This document shows, piece by piece, positions 26,709 to 35,847 of a stretch of 64,000 nucleotides of DNA. Position 1 is the stretch's first letter. Each line of letters begins with the position of its first letter. The notes beneath the pieces are model-generated. The model saw only the letters and a program-made list of their open reading frames with translations, ran no database searches and was not told the origin of the DNA. A program made the position numbers and the translations under genes. The DNA is from Castellaniella sp049673105. Lineage in GTDB: Bacteria > Pseudomonadota > Gammaproteobacteria > Burkholderiales > Burkholderiaceae_B. The stretch covers positions 1 to 64,000 of the forward strand of contig NZ_JBATXG010000006.1 in assembly GCF_049673105.1 (NCBI RefSeq), read 5' to 3'.

Positions 26709-27482
26709 GTGCAGGGCCAGCCATCCGCCGCTCAGGTGCTGCTGACGCGTCCACAAGGGCGCAACGAATCCTTGGCGCAGGCCTTGCGCCAAGCCGGCTT
26801 GGCGGTCCTCGAAGCCCCGGCGTTGGCGATCCACTGGCTGGATACCCCGCGTCCCTTGCCCAGCGCCGGCGATTTGCTGGTTTTTGTCAGCGGTCAGGCG
26901 GTGGCCGCCTATTTTTCGCAGCAGTGCGCCCCTTGGCCAGTGGGCGCCTGGGCGGGGGCGGTGGGTAGCGCCACGGCCCAGGCCTTGCGGACCCATGTGC
27001 CGCCAGCCCAGATCCTGGCGCCTGCGGATGGCGCGCCGCCGGATTCCGAATCCTTGCTGGCCGTGATCCAGGCGCAGGCATTGCCTGCCGGGCAGGCGCA
27101 CATCCTGCGCGCTACTCGGGGGCGAGACTGGCTGGCGGACGGCTTGCGGCAACTGGGCTGGCAGGTAAGCTGCCATGCCTTGTATCAGCGGGATCCCTGC
27201 GAATGGGATGCCGTTGTTTGCGCCCGGCTGGCATCCCCGACGCCCCTGGTATTGCTGGTGACCAGCCTGGAAGCGCTGTCGGCCATCGAGGCCAGTTTAC
27301 GGGCCTGCCATCTGGACTGGCCGCCAGTCCTGCATGTCGTCACGCTGCACGAACGCATCGCGCGGCGTTTACAATATCTCTACGCTGACCGGCCTGACGG
27401 AATGTTGCACATCACGATGAGCGGTCCCGATGGGGCTGCTTTGTTTCAGGCTATAGTGGCAGCATCCCGACAGCTTTCCTGA
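26709..27482 (+). CDS. hemD: Uroporphyrinogen-III synthase
   Basis: Closes and inverts ring D of hydroxymethylbilane to give uroporphyrinogen III; 257 residues from GTG 26709, 4 bp after hemC. The sequence is divergent, as is usual for HemD. It has the recognisable LLTRPQGRNESLAQALRQAG start, FVSGQAVAAYF, RATRGRDWLADGLRQLGWQV and a C-terminal LVTSLEAL. The start is uncertain because no strong ribosome site is seen; coupling to hemC probably supplies ribosomes. Assignment rests on both sequence and position in hemCDXY. Confidence 0.9.
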   Translation: MQGQPSAAQVLLTRPQGRNESLAQALRQAGLAVLEAPALAIHWLDTPRPLPSAGDLLVFVSGQAVAAYFSQQCAPWPVGAWAGAVGSATAQALRTHVPPAQILAPADGAPPDSESLLAVIQAQALPAGQAHILRATRGRDWLADGLRQLGWQVSCHALYQRDPCEWDAVVCARLASPTPLVLLVTSLEALSAIEASLRACHLDWPPVLHVVTLHERIARRLQYLYADRPDGMLHITMSGPDGAALFQAIVAASRQLS

Positions 27483-27499
27483 AGGACCTGAACGCCGTC

Positions 27500-28753
27500 A
27501 TGAGCGAATCCGATCACAGCACGCCTTCCTCTTCCCCCGATTCCGCCGCGCCCGCATCGGTCCCGACCAGGGCGCAGGCCTCACCCCGGCGTTCAAGCGG
27601 CATAGGGCGCGTGCTGTTGGTCATATTCGTTTTGATGGCCTTGGTGCTGGCAGCGGCGCTATACGAACAAAACCGCCAATATCTGGCCCTGAAGGGCGAT
27701 TTCCAGCGCCAGCATGACGACAATGCGCAGGCGATTCAGGATGCTCGCACCCAGGCCGCTCAGGCCCTGTCGCTGGCGCGCCAGCAGACTGCTCAGGTCG
27801 AAGAACTGCGGGGCGCGCTGGAATCCACCAGCAGCCAATTGCAGGAACTGGATCAGGCCCTGCAACTGATGACCGACAGCGGATCCGACCTGCTGCTGAT
27901 CAATGACATTGACCAACTGGTCACCATCGCCCAGCAGCAGTTGTCCCTAGGGGGCAATGTTGCCAATGCGATCATTTCCCTGGAAGCCGCCCAGGCGCAG
28001 CTGGCGCGGGCCAACCGTCCCAATCTGGCCGCCTTGCAGCAGTCCGTCAATGGCGACCTGGATCGTCTGCGGGCCGTGGCCACGGTCAATCTGCCGGCTT
28101 TGTCGGCGCAGCTGGATCAGTTATCCGACCTGATCAGCACGGCGCCGCTGCTGGTGCCGGACGCCGCCACCGCGGCGGATCCAGCCATCACCGCCGCGCC
28201 CGCTGCCGCCGTGGCGCCGTCAGCCGTGGCGGACCAGGGGACGTCTCAAACCCCGGCTGCCACGGGATGGCAGGGTGTCCTGCAAGATAGCTGGCACTGG
28301 ACGCAGGACGCGGCGGCGCAGGTGACGCAGGATTTACGCAGCTTGTTCGATATTCGTCGGGTGGGTGATTCCGCTGCCTTGCTGTTGTCGCCGGATCAGG
28401 CGCAGCGGTTTCGCGAGGGTCTGAAGCAGCGCACCATCACCGCGCAACTGGCGCTCATGATGCACCAGTCCCGCATCTGGAAGTCTGAACTCGACCGGGT
28501 TGCTCGGGCGATCGATCAGCGTTACGACATGCGCGCCGAAGCCTCGCGCCAGGCCCTGACGCTGGCCCGGACCCTGCACGACACGCCGATCGAGGCAAGC
28601 CTGCCGTCGATGAGCAATAGCCTGGCCGCCATCGCCGCCGCGCGGGATGCCGAGGCCGCACAGGACGACAATGCGTCCGACGATCCGGATGCGCCCATCC
28701 AGGACGACAGCGCCCCGGCTGTGCAGACGCCCGCTGGCGCCGGCGCGGTCTGA
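27500..28753 (+). CDS. hemX: HemX-like membrane protein
   Basis: 417-residue bitopic inner-membrane protein. A Ser/Pro-rich cytoplasmic N terminus (1-35) is followed by one TM (GRVLLVIFVLMALVLAAALY), then a long Gln/Ala-rich coiled coil (about 55-125) and a helical periplasmic domain containing DQLVTIAQQQLSLGGNVANA. It matches the HemX family, often annotated as uroporphyrinogen-III C-methyltransferase although this type has no methyltransferase domain. The tail is acidic. It sits between hemD and hemY in the usual order. The precise function in haem synthesis is not established. Confidence 0.9.
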   Translation: MSESDHSTPSSSPDSAAPASVPTRAQASPRRSSGIGRVLLVIFVLMALVLAAALYEQNRQYLALKGDFQRQHDDNAQAIQDARTQAAQALSLARQQTAQVEELRGALESTSSQLQELDQALQLMTDSGSDLLLINDIDQLVTIAQQQLSLGGNVANAIISLEAAQAQLARANRPNLAALQQSVNGDLDRLRAVATVNLPALSAQLDQLSDLISTAPLLVPDAATAADPAITAAPAAAVAPSAVADQGTSQTPAATGWQGVLQDSWHWTQDAAAQVTQDLRSLFDIRRVGDSAALLLSPDQAQRFREGLKQRTITAQLALMMHQSRIWKSELDRVARAIDQRYDMRAEASRQALTLARTLHDTPIEASLPSMSNSLAAIAAARDAEAAQDDNASDDPDAPIQDDSAPAVQTPAGAGAV

Positions 28754-28765
28754 TAGGGGGACGTG

Positions 28766-30241
28766 ATGCGATCCTGGATCTGGACCCTGATTCTGCTGGC
28801 CGTCGCCGTGACGCTGGCCCTGATGGTCAACGACCACAGCGGCAATGTCATTATCGTGGCGCAGCCCTGGCGGCTGGAAATGTCCTTGCCGTTGGCGCTG
28901 GTCTTGGCCTTGGTGGCATTCATCGCGCTGCATTGGCTGCTGCGCCTGCTGCACTGGATGGGCAACAGTCCCGACCGTTTGCGAGCCTGGCGCGGTCGCC
29001 GCGCCCAGCGCCGAGACATCGTCCTGCTGGAAAGCGGCTGGATCAATATTCTCGAAGGCCGCTACGTGCAAGCGGAAAAAGATCTGTCCAGCTTGCTGTC
29101 GCGCACCCGCTCGGCGGACCGCAAGGTCCTGGCCGGACTCAGCGCCGCGCGGGCTTTGCATTTGCTGGGCGAGTACGCGCGCCGCGACCAGACCCTGCAG
29201 TTGGCTCAGGACGGTGCCGGGCAGGACAGCCGCCTGCGGCAAGCCGTCGATACGGTCACGGCGGAAATGTGGCTGGATCAGAACCGCGCCCAGGATGCCC
29301 TGGATCTGCTGGAACCCTTGCAGGATGCGTCCTCTCGCTTTTTGCATGCGACCCGCCTGTTGCTGCGGGCGCATCGCCAGCTGGGACATGCGGATCGCGT
29401 CTATGCCCTGACGCGGCTGCTGCTGCGGCGTAGCGCCATCGACGAGACTCAGGCGCGGCTGTTCATCTGTGAATCCGCCGCGCAGCGGCTGGAATCCGTC
29501 GACGCGTCCGGCTGGAATGCGCTCTGGGGGGATCTCAGCGCCGATGAGCGCCTGACGCCCTTGGTGGCGCTGGCCGGGGCGCGGGCGCAGGAACGCCTGG
29601 GCCACCCCGCTGAAGCGGCCCGCATCCTCGGGGCGGCCTTGAATCGTCAGCTGGACGACCGCTTGCTGCGGGCCTATGCGCAGTGTGATGCGGAACAAGC
29701 CCGTCAGCGGCTGGGCCATGCCGAACTCTGGCTCAAGTCCCATCCGGATCATCCCGGTCTGCTGGCAGCGCTGGGCCAGCTGTGCCTGGCGGCGCAGCTA
29801 TGGGGGCAGGGCGAACATTATCTGGAACGCAGTCTGGCGCTGCGGGCCGATATCCATATCCATGCGCTGTTGGGCAATTTGCATGATGCGCTGGGGCATC
29901 CCGATCGGGCGCTGCAGCACTGGCGGCGGGCCTGCGAGGCCGCCGACACGGAACTGCCGTTGATCCATCGCCCCTTGCCGGCTGCCGATACCCGCGCGGA
30001 TCCGCAATTTTTGCGTAGCCCCGCGGGCGCGGTGGTCGCTGCGCCCATCATGCCGATAGCGGCCAGCGCGGCGTATCTGCAGGACAGCAACGAGGAATCG
30101 CTGGAAATCGTGCCGCCGCCCGTCACGCCTGCGCCCGCGCAACGCCCGCCGCCATCCGCCGCCGAAGACGATTATTTCGACACCGCGCCTCTGCCGGGCG
30201 TCGATATGTCTCTGACCTCTGATCGCAGCGGACAAAAATAG
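28766..30241 (+). CDS. hemY: HemY-like haem biosynthesis membrane protein
   Basis: 491-residue inner-membrane protein: two N-terminal TM helices (residues 3-20 and about 39-63), then a cytoplasmic TPR-like helical region (HemY_N followed by repeats such as RALHLLGEYARRDQTL and the LGNLHDALGHPDRALQHWRRA motif near the C terminus). This is the proteobacterial HemY, distinct from Gram-positive protoporphyrinogen oxidase HemY. ATG 28766 is preferred over GTG 28763 because of spacing from AGGGGG at 28755-28760. It is co-transcribed with hemX. The role in late haem synthesis is inferred. Confidence 0.9.
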   Translation: MRSWIWTLILLAVAVTLALMVNDHSGNVIIVAQPWRLEMSLPLALVLALVAFIALHWLLRLLHWMGNSPDRLRAWRGRRAQRRDIVLLESGWINILEGRYVQAEKDLSSLLSRTRSADRKVLAGLSAARALHLLGEYARRDQTLQLAQDGAGQDSRLRQAVDTVTAEMWLDQNRAQDALDLLEPLQDASSRFLHATRLLLRAHRQLGHADRVYALTRLLLRRSAIDETQARLFICESAAQRLESVDASGWNALWGDLSADERLTPLVALAGARAQERLGHPAEAARILGAALNRQLDDRLLRAYAQCDAEQARQRLGHAELWLKSHPDHPGLLAALGQLCLAAQLWGQGEHYLERSLALRADIHIHALLGNLHDALGHPDRALQHWRRACEAADTELPLIHRPLPAADTRADPQFLRSPAGAVVAAPIMPIAASAAYLQDSNEESLEIVPPPVTPAPAQRPPPSAAEDDYFDTAPLPGVDMSLTSDRSGQK

Positions 30242-30275
30242 TTTTGTTTTATAGACTGACAAACCAAGGAACTTC

Positions 30276-30809
30276 ATGAGCCTAGATCGTGTGCCGGCCG
30301 GCGACAAGCTGCCCGAAGAATTCAATGTCGTCATTGAAATCCCCATGAATGCGGATCCCGTCAAATACGAAGTCGATAAGGCCAGCGGCGCCGTGTTCGT
30401 CGACCGTTTCATGTTGACGGCCATGCATTACCCCTGCAATTACGGCTATATTCCGCAGACCCTGTCCGAAGACGGCGATCCCGTGGACGTGCTGGTGATC
30501 GCGCCGTTTCCCATCCAGGTGGGGGCGGTGATCCGCTGCCGCGCGCTGGGCGTGATGAACATGGAAGACGAAGCCGGCAAGGACGCCAAGCTGCTGGCCC
30601 GTCCGGTGGATAAGCTCTACCCCCCGTATCGCCACATCGACTCCACGGCGGATCTGCCTGCCGAAGAACTGCAGCGCATCCAGCATTTCTTCGAGCACTA
30701 CAAAGACCTGGAAAAGGGCAAATGGGTCAAGGTCCAGGGCTGGTCCGGGCTGGACGCCGCCAAACAGGAAATCCGCGCTTCCGCCGAGCGTTACGAGCAG
30801 GGCAAGTAA
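30276..30809 (+). CDS. ppa: Inorganic pyrophosphatase
   Basis: Family I soluble pyrophosphatase, 177 residues, hydrolysing PPi released by biosynthesis. The signature EDGDPVDVLV carries the metal-binding aspartates; YPCNYGYIPQT, DKLYPPYRHI and the C-terminal FFEHYKDLEKGKW block are standard. It ends at a terminator 20 bp downstream. Confidence 0.99.
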   Translation: MSLDRVPAGDKLPEEFNVVIEIPMNADPVKYEVDKASGAVFVDRFMLTAMHYPCNYGYIPQTLSEDGDPVDVLVIAPFPIQVGAVIRCRALGVMNMEDEAGKDAKLLARPVDKLYPPYRHIDSTADLPAEELQRIQHFFEHYKDLEKGKWVKVQGWSGLDAAKQEIRASAERYEQGK

Positions 30810-30829
30810 TCGTTTTGATGCCTTACCCC

Positions 30830-30854
30830 GGCCCGGCCTTGAGTCGGGCCTTTT
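30830..30854 (+). terminator. Rho-independent terminator after ppa
   Basis: GGCCCG, 9-nt loop, CGGGCC, then TTTT. It ends the hem-ppa unit. Confidence 0.8.
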
Positions 30855-30869
30855 ACTGAAGGAGTTCTG

Positions 30870-31568
30870 ATGGAAGACACCGTCATTCCCCGCCCGACCC
30901 CGGCATCTCTGGCGGTGCAGGGGACACAGGCGCGCTTTCCGGTGCGCCGCATTTACTGCGTCGGTCGCAACTACGCTGAGCATGCCCGCGAAATGGGTGA
31001 CACGGGCCGCACGCCGCCTTTTTTCTTCGGCAAACCCGCCGATGTCGTGCTGAACGTAGCTGACGGCGCCGAAGGCGTCCTGCCTTATCCGCCCGCGACC
31101 AGCGATCTGCACCACGAGATTGAACTCGTGGCCGCTCTGGGTAGCGGGGGGCGTGATCTGACCGTCGATCAGGCCGCCAGCGCGATCTGGGGCTATGCCA
31201 TCGGTCTGGATATGACGCGTCGCGATCTGCAGGCCGAGGCCAAAAAGGCCGGTCGCCCTTGGGATACCGCCAAAGGTTTTGACCACAGCGCGGTGCTGGG
31301 ACCCGTGCATCCGGTGTCCTCGACAGGGTCGAAGACATCGGGGGCGATCAGCTTGACCATCAACGGCCAGCCGCGCCAGTCCGGCGACCTGTCCGACATG
31401 ATCTGGTCCGTGCCCGAAGCCATCGCCTATCTGTCCACCCTGTTTGAACTGAAGGCAGGCGATCTGATCTTTACCGGTACACCGGCGGGCGTTGGCGCCG
31501 TGGTGGTCGGCGACCGGCTGCGCGGCGAGATTGACGGCCTGGGCGCTTTGCAGGTGCGTATCGGCTAA
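30870..31568 (+). CDS. Fumarylacetoacetate hydrolase family protein
   Basis: 232-residue enzyme of the FAH fold, FAHD1/YcgM-like, which cleaves or hydrates beta-diketo acids such as acylpyruvates or oxaloacetate. The metal site is in LHHEIELVAAL, with WGYAIGLDMTRRDLQ, the lid region GRPWDTAKGFDHSAV and FTGTPAGVGAV all typical. It has a good Shine-Dalgarno (AAGGAG, 30859-30864) and its own terminator, so it is probably a single-gene unit. The exact substrate cannot be told from sequence. Confidence 0.93.
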   Translation: MEDTVIPRPTPASLAVQGTQARFPVRRIYCVGRNYAEHAREMGDTGRTPPFFFGKPADVVLNVADGAEGVLPYPPATSDLHHEIELVAALGSGGRDLTVDQAASAIWGYAIGLDMTRRDLQAEAKKAGRPWDTAKGFDHSAVLGPVHPVSSTGSKTSGAISLTINGQPRQSGDLSDMIWSVPEAIAYLSTLFELKAGDLIFTGTPAGVGAVVVGDRLRGEIDGLGALQVRIG

Positions 31569-31586
31569 GGCATCAGCAGGCACAAG

Positions 31587-31630
31587 AGCCGTCCGGCGTC
31601 CAAGGCTTTTTTGGATACCGGACGGCTTTT
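31587..31630 (+). terminator. Rho-independent terminator after the FAH-family gene
   Basis: AGCCGTCCGG (31587-31596) pairs with CCGGACGGCT (31618-31627), with an inner TCCAA/TTGGA stem, followed by TTTT. It isolates the Tad locus that starts 82 bp later. Confidence 0.85.
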
Positions 31631-31711
31631 GTCCTAGTCGGGAAGTGCGAATAGGCGGGCAGGCCGGGGCGGGGCACACTGGGTTCCTGTCTTGTTTTGC
31701 CGGAGTCCGCC

Positions 31712-32089
31712 ATGTCCGCCTGCCGTCATCGCTTCCTGTCTTTATTCAGGCGCTTGAGCGCGCCTGCGCCATTCTTCCCCGGATTCCCCGCCTGCCGCCG
31801 TCCTTTTGTCAGGCCGCGCAGTCGATTGGCAGCCCATGTCCGTCAGCGGGGGCAAGCCATGGTCGAGTATGTCGTGGTGGTCGCGCTGGTGGCCGTGGCG
31901 GCCATCGCCGTTTATCAGTTGTTCGGCCAGGTCATCCGCGCCCAGACGGCGGCCATGGCGCGGGAAATCGCTGGCGAGGACGGCAGCGAACAATCCCGCA
32001 TGGCGCAGTCCGCAGCCGAATCAGCGGCGTCCCAGGCTGCCGCTAAAAGCCTGAAATCCTTTACCGGCAACGCAGCGGCGGGGCAATAG
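31712..32089 (+). CDS. Tad-locus pilin-like protein
   Basis: 125-residue small protein with a prepilin-like site. RQRG is followed by QAMVEY and a 20-residue hydrophobic helix; cleavage after Gly would leave Glu at +5 and Tyr at +6, as in Flp/TadE-type pilins. The mature part is short, with an Ala/Gln-rich amphipathic tail. The 47-residue leader from ATG 31712 is unusually long and Arg/Pro-rich; a TTG near 31823 would give a leader of about 9 residues, so the start is uncertain. It is the first gene of the Tad cluster, where the major pilin normally lies. It does not show the standard Flp sequence, so it may be a minor pilin. Confidence 0.7.
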   Translation: MSACRHRFLSLFRRLSAPAPFFPGFPACRRPFVRPRSRLAAHVRQRGQAMVEYVVVVALVAVAAIAVYQLFGQVIRAQTAAMAREIAGEDGSEQSRMAQSAAESAASQAAAKSLKSFTGNAAAGQ

Positions 32090-32092
32090 CAC

Positions 32093-33394
32093 ATGGCTAC
32101 CCCTCATGCCCAGAAAGGGCAGATGCTGGTGCTGGGCATGCTGCTGGTGGCGGTGCTGGGCCTGGCCTGGGTCCGATATTTTTCCACCGGCCAGGTCGTG
32201 GCCGCCAAGGCCAGGATGGTGCATGGTCTGGACGCCGCTGCGTATAGCGGGGCCCTGGTTCAGGCCCGCACGCTGAACTTCCTGTCCTATCTGAATCGCG
32301 CGCAGCTGGCTCACCAGTTGGCGATGGCGCATCTGTTGACACTGGGTTCGTGGGCGCATTATGGCGGGACACAGGCGCAGCGTTTGGGTCAGGGCAATCC
32401 CCCCGCGCATCTGATCGGTATGTTGTTCGGTGCGGACCAGGGGCGGGCCTATCTGTCGGCGGCCTCTGCTGTTGGGATGGATGTTCAGGCCCAGGCAGGC
32501 GAATCGTTGGGGCGGGCCTTTGCCGCGCATGAATCCTTTGTCCACGACTACGCGCAGGATCTGTCTCGCGCCTTGGTGCGGGGGCTGCCACAGGCGCGCC
32601 TGGACGCCATACGCGCCGTGTTGGCGGCTCATTATCCCGATCGGCCTGCCCAGGCGCTGCTGCCCGTCGTGTCGGATGACGCGTGGCCGGGCCTGTTGCG
32701 CGCGCGGCCAGCGGATGCCGCTTTGTTTCAGCTGCTGCGGGACATGGCGGGCCTGTACGCTTTTTTGGGGCCGCGTCACGCCACGGCGCAGAACGCCTGG
32801 TCGGTCGATCCACGCTGCCCTGGGCTGCGGCACGAACTGCGCCGCCGAGGCGACACGGCGCTGGATGCGTCCGGGCGATGGCAGTCCGGGGATACGCAAT
32901 CTTTTCATGCCGTGCGCTCCAATCGCTGGATTGGCTGCTATTACCGCGAATATGCCATGGGCTGGGCCTGGATGCCGGCGCAGCCGGGGCAGGCCATCGG
33001 CGCGGATCATGCGCAGGATGCGCCGCAGGATTTCTCCGAACAGGACTTCTGGCGCTGGGTGCAGGCCGCGACGCAATGGGATCTGCTGGGCGGCCAGGCC
33101 AATCCCTTGGCAAATTCCTATGCCATGCAAAGCCGCCAGGCCTGGCCCTCGCGCGGGCTGGCGGGCTATCTGGACGTCGTGCCTGGCAAGGGGCAGCAGG
33201 CGGCGGCGGGGTTTGTGGTGCGCCTGACATTGGATGATCCGGCACAGGGGCCGGTCCATGCCCGCAGCGCGGCGGAAACCCTGTTTTCGCGCCCCGATCG
33301 CCGGACGGATGGCAGGAACGAATCCGCTCATCTGTTTCAGCCCTATTGGCAGGCGCGGCTGGCGGCGCCGCTGCTGCTGCTCCCCGGAGACTGA
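32093..33394 (+). CDS. TadG-like membrane-anchored protein of the Tad locus
   Basis: 433 residues. It starts with a short cytoplasmic piece, then KGQMLVLGMLLVAVLGLAWV (about residues 8-27), a pilin-like hydrophobic helix but with Gly where Glu5 would be. The remainder is a large extracytoplasmic domain rich in Ala, Gln, Trp and His (for example the YREYAMGWAWMPAQPGQ region). Architecture and position match TadG-type pseudopilins, although no von Willebrand domain motif (DxSxS) is seen. It is 3 bp after the pilin-like gene, and the TadE-like gene starts 1 bp after its stop. It is probably a surface or envelope component; identification is by context. Confidence 0.65.
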   Translation: MATPHAQKGQMLVLGMLLVAVLGLAWVRYFSTGQVVAAKARMVHGLDAAAYSGALVQARTLNFLSYLNRAQLAHQLAMAHLLTLGSWAHYGGTQAQRLGQGNPPAHLIGMLFGADQGRAYLSAASAVGMDVQAQAGESLGRAFAAHESFVHDYAQDLSRALVRGLPQARLDAIRAVLAAHYPDRPAQALLPVVSDDAWPGLLRARPADAALFQLLRDMAGLYAFLGPRHATAQNAWSVDPRCPGLRHELRRRGDTALDASGRWQSGDTQSFHAVRSNRWIGCYYREYAMGWAWMPAQPGQAIGADHAQDAPQDFSEQDFWRWVQAATQWDLLGGQANPLANSYAMQSRQAWPSRGLAGYLDVVPGKGQQAAAGFVVRLTLDDPAQGPVHARSAAETLFSRPDRRTDGRNESAHLFQPYWQARLAAPLLLLPGD

Positions 33395-33395
33395 G

Positions 33396-34115
33396 ATGGC
33401 GCGGATGAGCGATCAAACAGGTCAGGCCTTGGCCGAAGCTCTGGTGGTGCTGGGGGCGCTGGCCAGCCTGTGGCTGGGCGTGGCCTGGCTGGGGCGCGTC
33501 CAGGATGCGGCGCTGCAGTTGTCCCATGTCAGCCGTCAGGCAGCCTTTGCCTGGGCGCACCAGGGCGTCCCGGATGCCGATGTGACGGTTCAGGCGCTGG
33601 ATGACGGCCTGGCCGCTGGCCAGCGCGGTCAAGATCGTCAAGGGAGAGACCTGTTGCCGCACGGCATCGCGCTGCGCCAGGAACCTTTGCCGGCGCGCCC
33701 GGGCCGTGGACCAGGGGATCCGGTGGCGGGAGCAACCCAGGCTCGCCAGGAATTGCGGCTGGGGGATGAGACCGTGCGGCGGTTCCAGGCTGGCGCCCGC
33801 ACCGCCGGTCGGGAGCAGGTGTCGGGCAGTTTGCGGGATTTCGATCAGCTGTCCTTATCCCTGCAGCGTCACACTGCGATCCTCAGGGGCGCCGGAGCGG
33901 CTGACGGGGATGACGCCGTGCAGGCGGTGCTGGGCGGTAGTGAGCAGGTCTGGGGGCGTTACGCGCGTGATTCGCAGGCAGCGGGCAGGGTGGCGGATCA
34001 GCGTTTGCAGGGCGTCGACGCCGCCTGGGGGCGGGATCGCCCGCGATGGGATTGGCTGGCCGCCTGGACCGGCAGGATTCCAGCACGGCATTTGCAGGCG
34101 GAGGGTGCGCCATGA
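33396..34115 (+). CDS. TadE-like pseudopilin
   Basis: 239 residues. Near the N terminus TG is followed by QALAEALVVLGALASLWLGV: a prepilin site with Glu at +5 and a hydrophobic helix, as in TadE/TadF pseudopilins. The rest is hydrophilic, Gln/Arg/Gly-rich, with little predicted structure. ATG 33396 is set just after the preceding TGA. The next gene starts inside its stop (ATGA). It likely requires a prepilin peptidase, none of which is encoded in this cluster. Confidence 0.7.
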   Translation: MARMSDQTGQALAEALVVLGALASLWLGVAWLGRVQDAALQLSHVSRQAAFAWAHQGVPDADVTVQALDDGLAAGQRGQDRQGRDLLPHGIALRQEPLPARPGRGPGDPVAGATQARQELRLGDETVRRFQAGARTAGREQVSGSLRDFDQLSLSLQRHTAILRGAGAADGDDAVQAVLGGSEQVWGRYARDSQAAGRVADQRLQGVDAAWGRDRPRWDWLAAWTGRIPARHLQAEGAP

Positions 34116-34819
34116 GACGGCTGCGTGCAGTGTTGGGGTGGGGGCTGGCCCTGGCGGCGGCTGTTTTGCCGGGGATTGCTGCCGCGCAGACATGGGACCC
34201 GGCAGAGGCGATTCGGCAGGCTGGGTGGGTCTGGGCGGCGCCCGAGCAGTTCGATCTGCAAGGGGCGCAGGTGTCGCTGCAGCGCTTCCAGGCGCCAGGG
34301 GATCCTGCGCACGCTGCCCGTCGGCTGGCAGCTGTCTCCGAGGGGCGGTTGACGCGGTTGCAGCTGGATGGGACCGCGCTGTTTCTATCCGGTGGACGAG
34401 GGGCGGAACACTGGCTGGCGCAGGTGCAGCCGGGGGCGGAGGGGACCATCGGACTGGTGTCCCGCCTGGTGCCTGTCGCTGCCGCGTCGGCGGCGTTTGA
34501 TCCTGTCAGCCTGGCGCCTGCCGGTGCTCGCAGGATGCTGCAGATGTCCAGCCGTCCGCCCGCCGATCTCGCGTTGCTGAGCAGCTTCGATTGTCCAGGC
34601 ACGGTGACGCGGGTAGCGGCTGCCGTGGGACAGGCCTTGCAGGCCGCCCGCTGGTCTGTCGCCGATCTGGTTCAAAACGCGGACTATGCCGCAGGCGCGG
34701 ATGTTTCGCTGCCAGCGCAATGGCGGCATCCCGATGGCAGCCGTTTGTCCGTCCATCTGCATCCGCGCCGGCAATCCGTTGGCCTGACCTTCCTGTATCG
34801 CCCCAAGGAGTCCTCATGA
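34112..34819 (+). CDS. Exported protein of unknown function in the Tad locus
   Basis: 235 residues with a standard signal peptide (MRRLRAVLGWGLALAAAVLP, cleavage after AAA near residue 25). The mature protein is mixed alpha/beta with no motif I recognise; it has one Cys (FDCPG). ATGA overlaps at both ends place it firmly in the operon between the TadE-like gene and cpaB, where other Tad loci sometimes carry RcpB or TadG-type envelope proteins. No sequence evidence for those families was seen. Confidence 0.75.
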   Translation: MRRLRAVLGWGLALAAAVLPGIAAAQTWDPAEAIRQAGWVWAAPEQFDLQGAQVSLQRFQAPGDPAHAARRLAAVSEGRLTRLQLDGTALFLSGGRGAEHWLAQVQPGAEGTIGLVSRLVPVAAASAAFDPVSLAPAGARRMLQMSSRPPADLALLSSFDCPGTVTRVAAAVGQALQAARWSVADLVQNADYAAGADVSLPAQWRHPDGSRLSVHLHPRRQSVGLTFLYRPKESS

Positions 34820-35847
34820 TATTGCCCTTTATCCGCCTTCCCAGAGCGGCTGTGTTGGCCGCTCTGGCGCTGGGCCTCGGCGTCCTGGCGGCTGTTTTTC
34901 TGGCTCTGCACGTGCGCGAACGGGTCAAGCTGGCCGAAGACCTGGCCCGCCTGCCGATGGTGGAGCGCATCGTGGCGTCGCAGGACTTGCCGGTCGGTAC
35001 ACGGCTGTTGTCCGAACATCTGGCTGTGCGCAGCTTTCCGGCGCAGTGGGTGGGGCATGACAGCCTGCCCGCCGCCCGCTACGCCGATCTGGAAGGCCGT
35101 GTGCTGGCGGCGCCCCTGAAGGCGGGCGATGCCATTTTGGCAGCGCATGCCTTGCAACCGCACACGGCGTTTTCCACGCATCTGGCGCCGGGCCGCCGGG
35201 CGATCACCCTGCCGGTGGATCAGGTCAATTCCCTGTCCGGCCTTTTGCAGCCTGGCGATCTGATTGATTTGTATGTGTCTTTCGATCATCAGCGCAAACG
35301 CTTGACCGCCCCTTTGCTGCAGGGTGTGCTGGTGCTGGCGACAGGCCGCGAAACCCGCACGACCGGATCCGGCGTCGATGAGGCGTCCTATTCGACGGTG
35401 ACGCTGGATGCGGCGCCTGCGGACGTGGTCAAACTGGTGGCCGCCCGGCAGGCGGGCACGCTGACCGCCATTTTGCGTCATCCAGAAGACGACCAGGCAG
35501 ACCGGCGCGCTGCTCGGGGCGACTTGGCTGCCTTGCTGGGGATCAATGCACCGGCGGCGCCTGCCGTGCGCAAGGCGGTGATTTTATATGGCGGTTCCAG
35601 GGCTCAAGGCATGCCTGCCTGGGCGCGCGCCGGAGGCGGCGCACCTGCCGGTGCCAGGAATGGCTTGTTTGATCTGCCGTCCGGGCAATCCCTGAGCAGC
35701 GCCTGGCGGCGCGGCGGTCTGGAAGGGGCAACGACGGGATCCGGCGCGGCGACCGGTTTTCCAATGGATGACATAGACGGCCTGCTGCAGGAAGCGCCCT
35801 GGCCGGTGGCTTCCCCGATAGCGCCCGATCCGGAGACGCAGCCATGA
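34816..35847 (+). CDS. cpaB: Flp pilus assembly protein CpaB/RcpC
   Basis: 343 residues. An N-terminal TM (residues 8-32) is followed by a SAF domain (IVASQDLPVGTRLLSEHLAV, about 52-71) and the RcpC-type domain (RRAITLPVDQVNSLSGLLQPGD, about 133-154; then GVLVLATGRE). It is thought to stabilise the outer-membrane secretin by linking it to the wall. The C-terminal 70 residues are Gly/Ala-rich and unusual. It overlaps cpaC by 4 bp. Confidence 0.9.
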   Translation: MILPFIRLPRAAVLAALALGLGVLAAVFLALHVRERVKLAEDLARLPMVERIVASQDLPVGTRLLSEHLAVRSFPAQWVGHDSLPAARYADLEGRVLAAPLKAGDAILAAHALQPHTAFSTHLAPGRRAITLPVDQVNSLSGLLQPGDLIDLYVSFDHQRKRLTAPLLQGVLVLATGRETRTTGSGVDEASYSTVTLDAAPADVVKLVAARQAGTLTAILRHPEDDQADRRAARGDLAALLGINAPAAPAVRKAVILYGGSRAQGMPAWARAGGGAPAGARNGLFDLPSGQSLSSAWRRGGLEGATTGSGAATGFPMDDIDGLLQEAPWPVASPIAPDPETQP

